Shown here piece by piece: positions 36,701 through 43,984 of a DNA stretch of 64,000 nt (positions are counted from its first letter, which is position 1; every line of letters starts with the position of its first letter). The notes beneath the pieces were generated by a model. The model saw only the letters and a list, made by a program, of their open reading frames with translations. It was not told the origin of the DNA and did no database searches. This DNA comes from CAVRUH01 sp963822595 (GTDB lineage: Bacteria; Chlamydiota; Chlamydiia; Chlamydiales; Waddliaceae): NCBI GenBank assembly GCA_963822595.1, contig CAWGIG010000003.1, positions 434,001 to 498,000 on the forward strand. The letters run 5' to 3'. Position numbers and translations under genes: made by a program.

Positions 36701-37911
36701 ACGCAGCAAAAGGTCTTCTGCAGATAAAAAATAGAGAATGGACAAACTCGCTTAAAGATCCTGCGGAGGAATTTAACGCTTTGCTCGAGAGTCTCATCCC
36801 TATAACGGGCGTTCAGGGAGTTATTTCGGATCATTACAACAATACATTTGCAAAAAGTCGGAATCCTTATGGGTTGATCACCTATGCAGCGGGGCTTAAA
36901 ACACTCAATGAACCTACCGTGATGAAGTGTCTTGGGGAATATGTGAGCAGTGTTTTTAATGGAAAATTCAAAGACAGCCGTTATGAGACCACGCGTAACC
37001 CGCATCTCAAAACAATTGCAGAATCTCATCCAAATATAATTCCACTTTGGAGAAAAGATGTCGCTAAAGCGGTTTTCCTAGAAGGAGAAAAAAAAGAGGA
37101 TTTTGATCCCAAGAAATGGATTGAGCTCAAACTGAGCAAGGATAAACATTTTTTCGGAAAAACGTTACCATTTATCGAAGATTATTACAAAACAAACACT
37201 GTGGAAGATAGAGAACTTCTTTTCAAAAAATTAAACGAAGAATTGGAAAAGGAAAACGACAAAACAGCCTTTAAAACGCTGAAGTTGCAGCAGGCCTGTA
37301 TCGCTCTTGCAGAAGCACAACCTGATAACGTCGTGCGCCTCCTTACAAAGATACAGGAATATATCCTAGATCCACAAACCGGATTTGCGACATCTGAATT
37401 TGCCGCAGACGTAAACGGAAGGCTTGAACGGAACAAGACAGCAACAGAGCTTAAGATTATTTTTGGGGATGATCCGATTGATCTTCTCCTTTGCGGCACC
37501 GATGTCTCGGGCAGTTGCCAAAGGATTGGAGGGAACCCCCAACTAAATAAAGGTTTGCTCGGTTATCTCATGGACGGAAAGAACCGTCTTTTGGCGATCA
37601 AGGACGGAAGTGGGAAAATTGTGGCTCGCTGCATGTTGCGCCTCTTATGGGATGGAGAACGCCCCGTCATCTACCGAGAGCGTTTTTATCCGGACGACTT
37701 CGATTCAAGACTAAAAAAGGCCATGGATGAAGCCGCAAAAGAGATAGCGAAAGCCTTAGATGTCCCGCTGACGTCGGGGGATGCAGGAACCCCCTATGGA
37801 AAACCACTTCAGGCATTAGGGGGGCCTGCCCCTTATGAATACACCGATGGCGGTGGTGGTGTGCAAAAAGAGGGCCGCTACACCGTTCCTTTAGCCAATT
37901 TAATCGTTTGA
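33739..37911 (+). CDS. R1: giant tandem 30-residue-repeat protein, N-terminally shortened
   Basis: A 1,390-residue protein with three parts: an N-terminal domain (to ~160) ending in a leucine-rich YVDLCNIDISKYDL motif, about 19 helical 30-residue repeats (34222-35931), and a ~660-residue C-terminal region. The C-terminal region ends in a domain with DDPIDLLLCGTDVSGSCQR, NKGLLGYLMDGK and GKIVARC. R2 is the closest relative, especially in the C-terminal part. The ATG at 33696 corresponding to R2's start is followed at once by TAA, because R1 lacks one C that R2 has; the frame resumes at ATG 33739 (Met16 of R2). The lost 15 residues could have been a secretion signal. No named family. Confidence 0.85.
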   Translation: MTQLKAIDDALSPYGNEKSKVNTISQFFENNADYIGNDKTAAIRIDSIAAKVRSLTPNNPLITRLQNYVGQLLPSTKKEEVTSSCSVLKENSKNYIQSLADWINLMEIPLSSLTLSGKELGDLIPKLRYVDLCNIDISKYDLSHFKLNLHNRNFKLKTSDKETRFNIAKHYALHDRPNIIQDIKNFEIEDKTHLFEIAKLWAQKSGLGTAEHIKKFGIEDQTHLFEIAKLCALQNGEMAEHIGDFGIKDQKHLIEIAMICIEQDSREAPGFIKNFGIEDKMILFEIAKFCAQKNGLMTAGSIENFEIVDQTHLFEIAKLCALQNGRAIPINIMKFGIKDQSRLYELAKICAEHEGMYTANYIKNFGIEDKTHLFEIAKLCAKQDGGATSKCIENFGIEDEEQLYEIAKLCAQQNAGETATNFRNFKIKNKARSFEIAKLCAQLSGWQTAQFIKYFGIEDKTQLYEIAKLCAQQNGLKTAEYISGFGIEDQEHLYEIAMLCAQQNGHGTAVYIGHFGILSKPHLYELLKMCAQNNGAGRIAYAIKDLQIDDETHLFEIAKLCAKNNGCDTAMRIKNFGFKDQNQLYEIAILCAQQSGKETARYIKNFGLKDEGQLFEIAMLCAQEDGGGTTEFIQNFGFKDKIILYKIATACAKQNAAGTAKYLENFKIEDKSHLFEIAKLCAQRDSYATSLNIDSFEIEGNEKLYEIIKLCARQNGAMTAKYIKRFKIEDQKKRWELFLECFKADNNALHSISCFLPLPEGIRKLPTLLAGLLIQILKSDSDERVNRKAFFTRLKGMIDMLPCSTENKEKLARISEEIAKLDIHIQNETATWFLKCLFLSIQMQRADLNWILESKLWEELARMREPRLRTLLTPGLFEFNKGEVPNGAKGLLLLVIPFYQLQRQTLDQEVEVSRVKFKLISKKLKTLQNKGNTLKNVLNVQTLLHMVHLLANTDALTLQQKIQGIDKIFFKKDGSFEDNPETLLKKINAAKGLLQIKNREWTNSLKDPAEEFNALLESLIPITGVQGVISDHYNNTFAKSRNPYGLITYAAGLKTLNEPTVMKCLGEYVSSVFNGKFKDSRYETTRNPHLKTIAESHPNIIPLWRKDVAKAVFLEGEKKEDFDPKKWIELKLSKDKHFFGKTLPFIEDYYKTNTVEDRELLFKKLNEELEKENDKTAFKTLKLQQACIALAEAQPDNVVRLLTKIQEYILDPQTGFATSEFAADVNGRLERNKTATELKIIFGDDPIDLLLCGTDVSGSCQRIGGNPQLNKGLLGYLMDGKNRLLAIKDGSGKIVARCMLRLLWDGERPVIYRERFYPDDFDSRLKKAMDEAAKEIAKALDVPLTSGDAGTPYGKPLQALGGPAPYEYTDGGGGVQKEGRYTVPLANLIV
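34222..35931 (+). repeat. R1 array: 19 units of a 90-bp coding repeat
   Basis: 1,710 bp, exactly 19 x 90. The unit encodes roughly THLFEIAKLCAQQNG then GxTAxxIKNFGIEDK; the first unit is degenerate (starting ETRFNIAKH). Leu3, Ile6, Ala7, Cys10, Ala19, Ile22, Phe25 and Asp29 are the most constant positions. Confidence 0.92.
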
Positions 37912-37925
37912 TAAGGATGTCCTTG

Positions 37926-37990
37926 ATGGACTGCATGGACGGAATGGACTACATGGACACCTCAAAAACCGTAGAAGTTGTCCATGCAGT
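37926..37990. repeat. 9-bp tandem repeat, family E (copy 3)
   Basis: ATGGACTGC, ATGGACGGA, ATGGACTAC, ATGGACACC in tandem directly after the R1 stop, followed ~20 bp later by an inverted single unit (GTCCATGCAG). Confidence 0.8.
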
Positions 37991-38088
37991 TAAGCTACTT
38001 AATACTAAGTAGTTGTATAATTAAATTTTAAATTTATATTAATATAGAAAAACTGTTATAATAATAGGTGTATTAACCCGTTTTTGTT

Positions 38089-38094
38089 TATAAT
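38089..38094 (+). promoter_or_regulatory. Probable -10 box of R2
   Basis: TATAAT exactly 25 nt before the R2 ATG, inside a leader closely similar to that of R1. Confidence 0.6.
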
Positions 38095-38119
38095 TATAGC
38101 CTTTTAAATTAGGTATATT

Positions 38120-41100
38120 ATGACATTTCTTAACCCATCAAAGTGTTCAGATCAACAACAGTTTATGACAAAACTGAAAGAGATTGATGAAACTCTTTTT
38201 TCTCAGGGGCCCCCAGATCAGTCAAAGGTTGATACGATTTCAAAATTTTTCGAAAATAACGCTGATTTTATCGGGAATGACAAGACTGCAGCTATCCGAT
38301 TCCATTCCATCGGAGCCAAAATTAGAACAATCAAAACAATCTCCTCAAATGATCCGATAATCGGTGGGTTGCAAAATTATGTACGACAACTTCTCCCCTC
38401 CTCAGGTAAAGAGGAAATTGCATCTTCCTGTTCCTTTTTGAAACAGAATTCAAAGAACTACATTCGAGAGCTCGCGAATTGGATCAATCTCATGGAAATC
38501 CCCTTATCTTCTCTTAATATCTCTGAAAAAGAGTTGTGCGATCTCTTTCCACATCTAAGATATGTAGATCTTTGTAATATAGATATTTCGAAATATGATT
38601 TAGGGAAATTCAAACTCAATTTTCATGATCGCAATTTCCAGTTAAAGACCTCCGATAAAGAGACTCGATTCAATATCGCAAAGCACTACACTATGCATGA
38701 TGGACTGTATATCATCCAAGACTTCAACAACTTTGGGATCGAGGATAAGACACACTTATTCGAAATCATCAAGCTGTGTGCTCAGAAGAATGGCTTAGGG
38801 ACAGCCGAAACTATCAAAACCTTCGGGATCGAAGATAAGAAACAGCTATTCGAGATCGCAAAGCTCTGCGCATTACAAAATGGAGGAATGGGCGAATATA
38901 TCGAGAACTTCGGGATCAAGGATCAGAAGCAGTTAATCGAAATCGCCACCATCTGCATTCAGCAAAATAGCGCTGAAGCAGCCCGTAGTATCCATAAATT
39001 CGAAATCGAAGATAAGCTAAAATTATTTGAGCTGGCCAAGTTCTCCGCTAATACAAATACCTGGACGACAGCGGCATTTATCGATAACTTTGGAATTGTT
39101 GATCAGGCACACATATTCGAGATCGCCAAGGTATGTGCTGAGAAAAGCGGCTTTGCAACAACCTCCCTTATCAAAAACTTCAAGATCGTTGATCAGATAC
39201 AGTTATACAAGATCGCCAAGCTCTGCGCGCAGCAGGATAGCGAAGGAACAGCTGAAAATATCAAAAACTTCGGGCTCAAAGATAATAAGCATTTATTTAA
39301 AATTGCGAAGCTATGCGCACAGCAAAATGGAGGTGGAACAGTTAAACATATCCAAAAATTCGGAATCGAAGATCAGGAACAATTATTCGAAATCGCTAAG
39401 CTTTGCGCTCAGCAAAATGGCAAAGTTACTGCCGAACATATCAAAAACTTTAGGATCGAGGATCCGAGGCAATTATACGAAATCGCCAAACTCTGTGCTA
39501 AACAGGACGGTAACACCATCAGATATATCGCAAACTTCGGAATCAAAGATCAAGAACAATTATACGAAGTTATCAAGCTCTGCGCCCAGCAAAATGGAAG
39601 TGAAACAGCTATTAATTTCCCAAACTTAGGGATCAAGGATAAGGCTCAGGTATTCGAGATTGCTAAGCTCTGCGCCCAGCAAAATGGACAGCAAACAGCC
39701 TATTGGATCAAAAACTTCAAAATAGAAGATAAGGCAGAATTATTCGAGATCGCCAAGCTCTGCGCACAGCAAAATGGCGGGACAGCCACATATATCGATC
39801 ACTTCGGAATCACAGATGAGGAACAACTATACGAGATCGCCATGCTCTGCGCTCGGCAAAATGGCAATTTAACAGCCTTATATATTCAACGTTTCGGAAT
39901 CCAAGATAAGATGCATTTATTCGAAATTGCGAAAATGTGCGCTCAGAGCAATGGGGCCGCTCAAATAGCAAATAGGATTAATGACTTCAAAATCGTAGAT
40001 AAGGCACACTTATTCCAGATCGCCAAGCTCTGCGCTCAGCGAGATAGCGAGGCAACATCCACAAATATTAAATCATTCCAGATCGAAGATAAGGAACAAT
40101 TATACGAGATCATCAAGCTCTGCGCCCTTCAAAATGGCGAGATAACAGCCAAAAATTTTGCAAGATTCGAGATCGAAGATCCGGAAATGCGATGGAAACT
40201 ATTTCTCGAATGCTTTAAAGCGGACAATAATGCTCTTCATTGGATCCCAAACTTTGTTCCACTCCCAGATGTACTTCCACTATATCCTGTGGAATTATTC
40301 CTTGAGATACTTAAAAGTAATTCAGACGAAAAGGAAATTCGAAACGAATTTTTTACACAATTAAAAGGCATGATTGACGCGCTCCATTGCACGCCCGGAA
40401 ATAAGCAGAAATTGGTGAGAATTAGCGAGGAAATTGCTAAATTGGACATTCATATTCAGAATGAGACGGCCACATGGTTCCTGAAATGTTTATTTTTAAG
40501 CACTCAGTTCCAATCACCACTTAAGCAATCACCCGAACTTAACTGGATGTTGGAAAGTCGATTGTGGGACGATCTTGCAAAGATGCGCGAACCTCGCCTG
40601 AGATCCCTGCTAACACCTGGTCTGTTCGAATTTAGTCAAAATAATCGAGAAGTGCCTAATGGTGCAAAGGGACTGCCGTTAATAGCCATTCCTTTCTACC
40701 AGCTGCAACAACAAGGGGTGGATGGAGATAAACTCAAACAAATAACATTAAAACTGAAGGCGCTGCAGAATAGGGGCAATACCCTAAAGAATGTACTTAA
40801 TGTACAAACCGTTCTCCATATGGCCCATTTACTCGCTACTACCGAAGCACTATCTTTAGAACAAAAGATCCTGGGAATTGATAAAATATTCTTTAATAAA
40901 GATGGAATTGAAGATAATGCAGAGGAACTCCTAAAGAAAATTAACGCAGCAAGAGGCCTTTTGCAGATAAATAATAAAGAATGGCCAAACTCGACTGATG
41001 ATCCTGTGAAGGTATTTAGCGCTCTGCTTGAGAGTCTCATCCCTATAAAAGATGTTAAAGGAGTTTCTGAACGATACAATGAAACATTTGCAAAAAGTCG

Positions 41101-42154
41101 AAATCCTTATGGGGTGATCACCTATGCGGCAGGACTTAAAACGCTCAATGAACCTGCAGTCATGGATTGTCTTGGCCAATACGTGAGCAGTGTTTTTAAT
41201 GATAAATTCAAAGACACCCGTTATGATACCACGCGTAACCCGCATCTCAAAACCATCGCAGAATCTCATCCAAATATAACTACACTTTGGAGAAAAGATA
41301 TCGATAAACCGATTTCACTAGAAGGAGAAAAGAAAGAGGATTTTGATCCCAAGAAATGGATAGAGCTCAAACTGAGCAAGGATAAACATTTTTTCGGAAA
41401 AACGTTACCTTTTATCGAAGATTATTATAAAACAAACACAGTTGAAGAGAGAGAAATTCTTTCCAAAAAATTGAACGATGAATTGGAAAAGGAAAGCGAC
41501 AAAACAGCCTTTACAACACTGAAGTTGCAGCAGGCCTGTATTGCCCTTGCAGAGGCGCCACCTGAGAACGTGATCCCCATCCTTACAGCCATACAGGAAT
41601 ATATCCTAGAGCCCCATACCGGGTTTGCGACATCTGAATTTGCCGCAGACATCAGAGGAAGGCTTGCAAGCAACAAGACAGCCACAGAACTTAAGATTAT
41701 TTTTGGAGATGATCCTATTGATCTGCTACTTAGCGGCACCGATGTCACAGGGAGTTGCCAGAGGATAGGAGGAGATCCCAATCTAAATAAAGGACTGCTC
41801 GGTTATCTCATGGATGGAAAGATTCGTCTTTTGGCGGTCAAGGATGGAAGTGGAAAAATTGTTGCCCGCTGCATGTTGCGCCTCTTATGGGATGGCCAGA
41901 ATCCCGTCATCTACCGGGAGCGTTTTTATCCAGACAACTTCGATTTAAGAGTAAAAAACGCCATGAATCAGGCAGCAAAAGAGATAGCAGAAAGGTTAGA
42001 TGTCCCCCTGACATCGGGGGATCCAGGGACACCCTATGGAAAAATTCTTCAGGCATTAGGAGGACCTATCCCCTATGAATACAGCGATGGCGCTGGTGGC
42101 GTGCAAAAAGACGGACGCTACACCATTACTCGCTCAAATTTAGTCGTTCTATAG
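38120..42154 (+). CDS. R2: giant tandem 30-residue-repeat protein
   Basis: A 1,344-residue protein built like R1: an N-terminal domain starting MTFLNPSKCSDQQQFMTKL, about 17 repeats (38660-40183), and a ~657-residue C-terminal region very close to that of R1. The first Cys of the terminal motif is Ser here (LLLSGTDVTGSCQ), so only the second Cys can be essential. The start is fixed by agreement with R3 and R5 (M-S/T-F then C-x-x-Q/H). The stop lies inside the 3' end of the F-box/ankyrin gene (29 bp tail-to-tail overlap). No signal peptide or membrane segment. Function unknown. Confidence 0.88.
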   Translation: MTFLNPSKCSDQQQFMTKLKEIDETLFSQGPPDQSKVDTISKFFENNADFIGNDKTAAIRFHSIGAKIRTIKTISSNDPIIGGLQNYVRQLLPSSGKEEIASSCSFLKQNSKNYIRELANWINLMEIPLSSLNISEKELCDLFPHLRYVDLCNIDISKYDLGKFKLNFHDRNFQLKTSDKETRFNIAKHYTMHDGLYIIQDFNNFGIEDKTHLFEIIKLCAQKNGLGTAETIKTFGIEDKKQLFEIAKLCALQNGGMGEYIENFGIKDQKQLIEIATICIQQNSAEAARSIHKFEIEDKLKLFELAKFSANTNTWTTAAFIDNFGIVDQAHIFEIAKVCAEKSGFATTSLIKNFKIVDQIQLYKIAKLCAQQDSEGTAENIKNFGLKDNKHLFKIAKLCAQQNGGGTVKHIQKFGIEDQEQLFEIAKLCAQQNGKVTAEHIKNFRIEDPRQLYEIAKLCAKQDGNTIRYIANFGIKDQEQLYEVIKLCAQQNGSETAINFPNLGIKDKAQVFEIAKLCAQQNGQQTAYWIKNFKIEDKAELFEIAKLCAQQNGGTATYIDHFGITDEEQLYEIAMLCARQNGNLTALYIQRFGIQDKMHLFEIAKMCAQSNGAAQIANRINDFKIVDKAHLFQIAKLCAQRDSEATSTNIKSFQIEDKEQLYEIIKLCALQNGEITAKNFARFEIEDPEMRWKLFLECFKADNNALHWIPNFVPLPDVLPLYPVELFLEILKSNSDEKEIRNEFFTQLKGMIDALHCTPGNKQKLVRISEEIAKLDIHIQNETATWFLKCLFLSTQFQSPLKQSPELNWMLESRLWDDLAKMREPRLRSLLTPGLFEFSQNNREVPNGAKGLPLIAIPFYQLQQQGVDGDKLKQITLKLKALQNRGNTLKNVLNVQTVLHMAHLLATTEALSLEQKILGIDKIFFNKDGIEDNAEELLKKINAARGLLQINNKEWPNSTDDPVKVFSALLESLIPIKDVKGVSERYNETFAKSRNPYGVITYAAGLKTLNEPAVMDCLGQYVSSVFNDKFKDTRYDTTRNPHLKTIAESHPNITTLWRKDIDKPISLEGEKKEDFDPKKWIELKLSKDKHFFGKTLPFIEDYYKTNTVEEREILSKKLNDELEKESDKTAFTTLKLQQACIALAEAPPENVIPILTAIQEYILEPHTGFATSEFAADIRGRLASNKTATELKIIFGDDPIDLLLSGTDVTGSCQRIGGDPNLNKGLLGYLMDGKIRLLAVKDGSGKIVARCMLRLLWDGQNPVIYRERFYPDNFDLRVKNAMNQAAKEIAERLDVPLTSGDPGTPYGKILQALGGPIPYEYSDGAGGVQKDGRYTITRSNLVVL
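38660..40183 (+). repeat. R2 array: about 17 units of the 90-bp repeat
   Basis: 1,524 bp, which is 17 x 90 minus two codons. Same unit as in R1; differences between neighbouring units concentrate around the helix-helix loop (positions 12-17) and positions 20-21. Confidence 0.9.
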
Positions 42155-43445
42155 GTGTATAAGCACCTGCCTTTCCTAAAATTTCGACGATAGAGGTATA
42201 TCCACGTGTATGTGCACAATCAAAAGACGTATTACCATTGATATCTGCTATGTTAGGGTCAGCGCCAAGCTCTATAAGAACATTTATCGTCATTATAGGA
42301 ACAATGCCAAAGTTATAGTTCCTGTCATAATGGTTTGGTATGGCGCACAATAAAGGGGTTCTACCCTCCCAACCACAGGCATTAATATCGACATCCTTGA
42401 GTAGAAGCGCTTTGATAACATCAATGAATGAGTATTTTGCTGCCACATGTATTGGAGCATCACCATTATTGTCGCAAATATTAGGATCCGCACCCATTTC
42501 AAGTAAGTGAATAGCGGCATATCTGTTTTTATTGTATAGAGCGCATAATAAGGGGGTACGACCATATTGTCCTTTATGGTTGATGTCAGCTTTTCGATGG
42601 ATGAGAGATTGAATGACCTCGAGTCTACCAAAAGTTGATGCAAAATGAAGTGCTTGATCACCTGTGTATGTCATTAAATTTGGATCTGCGCGATATTCAA
42701 GCAGAAAATCCACAAGGGTAACATCACTTTCTTTGGAGGCTATCATCAGAAGCGTATGATCATACATAAGAAATCGTTCCGGAAAACGGATATTAGGATT
42801 CGCTCCTAATTTAAGCAGCATATGTACAGCACATTTGTAGGATTCCTTGATTAAGGGTTCATCGTATAGAAACATAAATTCTACTAACCTAAGAAGTCTA
42901 GAATTAAGATTTTCCTGACGAGTTGGTTCAATAATCTCCAAATGGTGTTTGGGAAGATTTCTGAGGACAAAATAATGTAAGGAGGGAATTATTTCTGAAT
43001 ATAGAAACTTTTCATTTCTATAAAGATCAAATAATCGATTCACACCAAGCTGTGGGATATTTCTAAGAGTGGATTCGGTATCCATTATAGGATTCATTGG
43101 ATCGTAAATGAATGACCAAAAGCTTTGCTTGTAATATTTGATTTCCGTTTCTTTTAAGATGCGGTTTTTTCTCAAAGTCCTAATAATTTTAAATAAAGTT
43201 GCAAAAAATTTTTTTGCTTCGCAAATTTCTGGGAGAGTATTTGATGGATACCCCATTTCTAGTGCATGGCGACAAAGATGTGATTCAACGATAACTTTTA
43301 TTTTTTTACATGATAAAGATAAATGTATTTTATCGACGATCGGCAAATGCTTTAATATTTCACGATAAATATCAAGATGAAGATCGGGAGATGTTTTATA
43401 TCCCAGTAAGTAACTTACAGATGAACTCAAAATTGAATATATCAT
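42126..43445 (-). CDS. F-box and ankyrin-repeat protein (eukaryote-like effector candidate)
   Basis: A 439-residue protein. Residues ~22-60 (LHLDIYREILKHLPIVDKIH then LSLSCKKIKVIVES) match an F-box, the motif that binds Skp1 of SCF ubiquitin ligases. From ~230 to the end come about six ankyrin repeats (TLLMIASKES, QALHFASTFGRLEVIQSLI, TPLLCALYNKN, APIHVAAKYSF, TSFDCAHTRGYTSIVEIL). This architecture is known for host-ubiquitin-hijacking effectors of amoeba-associated bacteria; the role is inferred. GGGGGAG lies next to the ATG at 43445. It lies between R2 and R3 on the opposite strand. Confidence 0.87.
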   Translation of the reverse strand: MIYSILSSSVSYLLGYKTSPDLHLDIYREILKHLPIVDKIHLSLSCKKIKVIVESHLCRHALEMGYPSNTLPEICEAKKFFATLFKIIRTLRKNRILKETEIKYYKQSFWSFIYDPMNPIMDTESTLRNIPQLGVNRLFDLYRNEKFLYSEIIPSLHYFVLRNLPKHHLEIIEPTRQENLNSRLLRLVEFMFLYDEPLIKESYKCAVHMLLKLGANPNIRFPERFLMYDHTLLMIASKESDVTLVDFLLEYRADPNLMTYTGDQALHFASTFGRLEVIQSLIHRKADINHKGQYGRTPLLCALYNKNRYAAIHLLEMGADPNICDNNGDAPIHVAAKYSFIDVIKALLLKDVDINACGWEGRTPLLCAIPNHYDRNYNFGIVPIMTINVLIELGADPNIADINGNTSFDCAHTRGYTSIVEILGKAGAYTPIERLNLSE

Positions 43446-43479
43446 ACTCCCCCTATGGAATTTCCAAAGTTTATCATTT

Positions 43480-43910
43480 CATGAGGGCTGAAAGCCAGCC
43501 TTTTTGATAGCCCTGGCAGCAGCGAAGCGCAATGGCATCAACTTAAAGAATAGTTTAACATTTCATGAGGGCTGAAAGCCAGGATCGTGACAGCCCAGGC
43601 AAAGCGAAGCGAAGGCCTGGGAGAAGGGTGAAAAAAATGAAAAAGCCCTGCAAGGGCGACTCATTTCTGGTGAAATTGTATCTATGCAAAAATGGATAAG
43701 ACGCCCTTTCAGGGCTTTTACATTTTTTTTCATCCCTCACCCAGGCCTTCGCTTCGCTCTGCCTGGGCTATCAAAAGCCTGGCTTTCAGCCCTCATGAAA
43801 GGATTCAAAAGCCTGCTTGCAGCCCTCATGAAAGGATTCAAGAAACTGGCTTTCAGCACTCATGCAAGGATTCAAGAAACTGGCTTTCAGCACTCATGAA
43901 ATGATAAACT
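43480..43910. repeat. Composite family B repeat (copy 3) with a 33-34 bp tandem array
   Basis: 43480-43550 is a partial arm; 43552-43650 and 43695-43800 are inverted arms (CCCAGGCAAAGCGAAGCGAA against its near complement). 43779-43905 holds four 33-34 bp direct repeats beginning CTGGCTTTCAGC and containing CTCATGAAAGGATTCAA. It lies between the divergent F-box gene and R3. Short open frames through it are artefacts. Confidence 0.8.
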
Positions 43911-43949
43911 TCACCAGAAATCAATATTTACAAAAACAGAATAATTCTT

Positions 43950-43955
43950 TATAAT
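43950..43955 (+). promoter_or_regulatory. Probable -10 box of R3
   Basis: TATAAT 29 nt before the R3 ATG; the start is also preceded by TTTGGGATT, a possible weak ribosome binding site. Confidence 0.5.
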
Positions 43956-43984
43956 TTACATGATTTTTTAAATAATTTGGGATT

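Noticed and set aside
43684..43904. Short frames through the family B element and its tandem array
   Set aside because: Their translations change frame at each 33-34 bp unit and consist only of repeat sequence.
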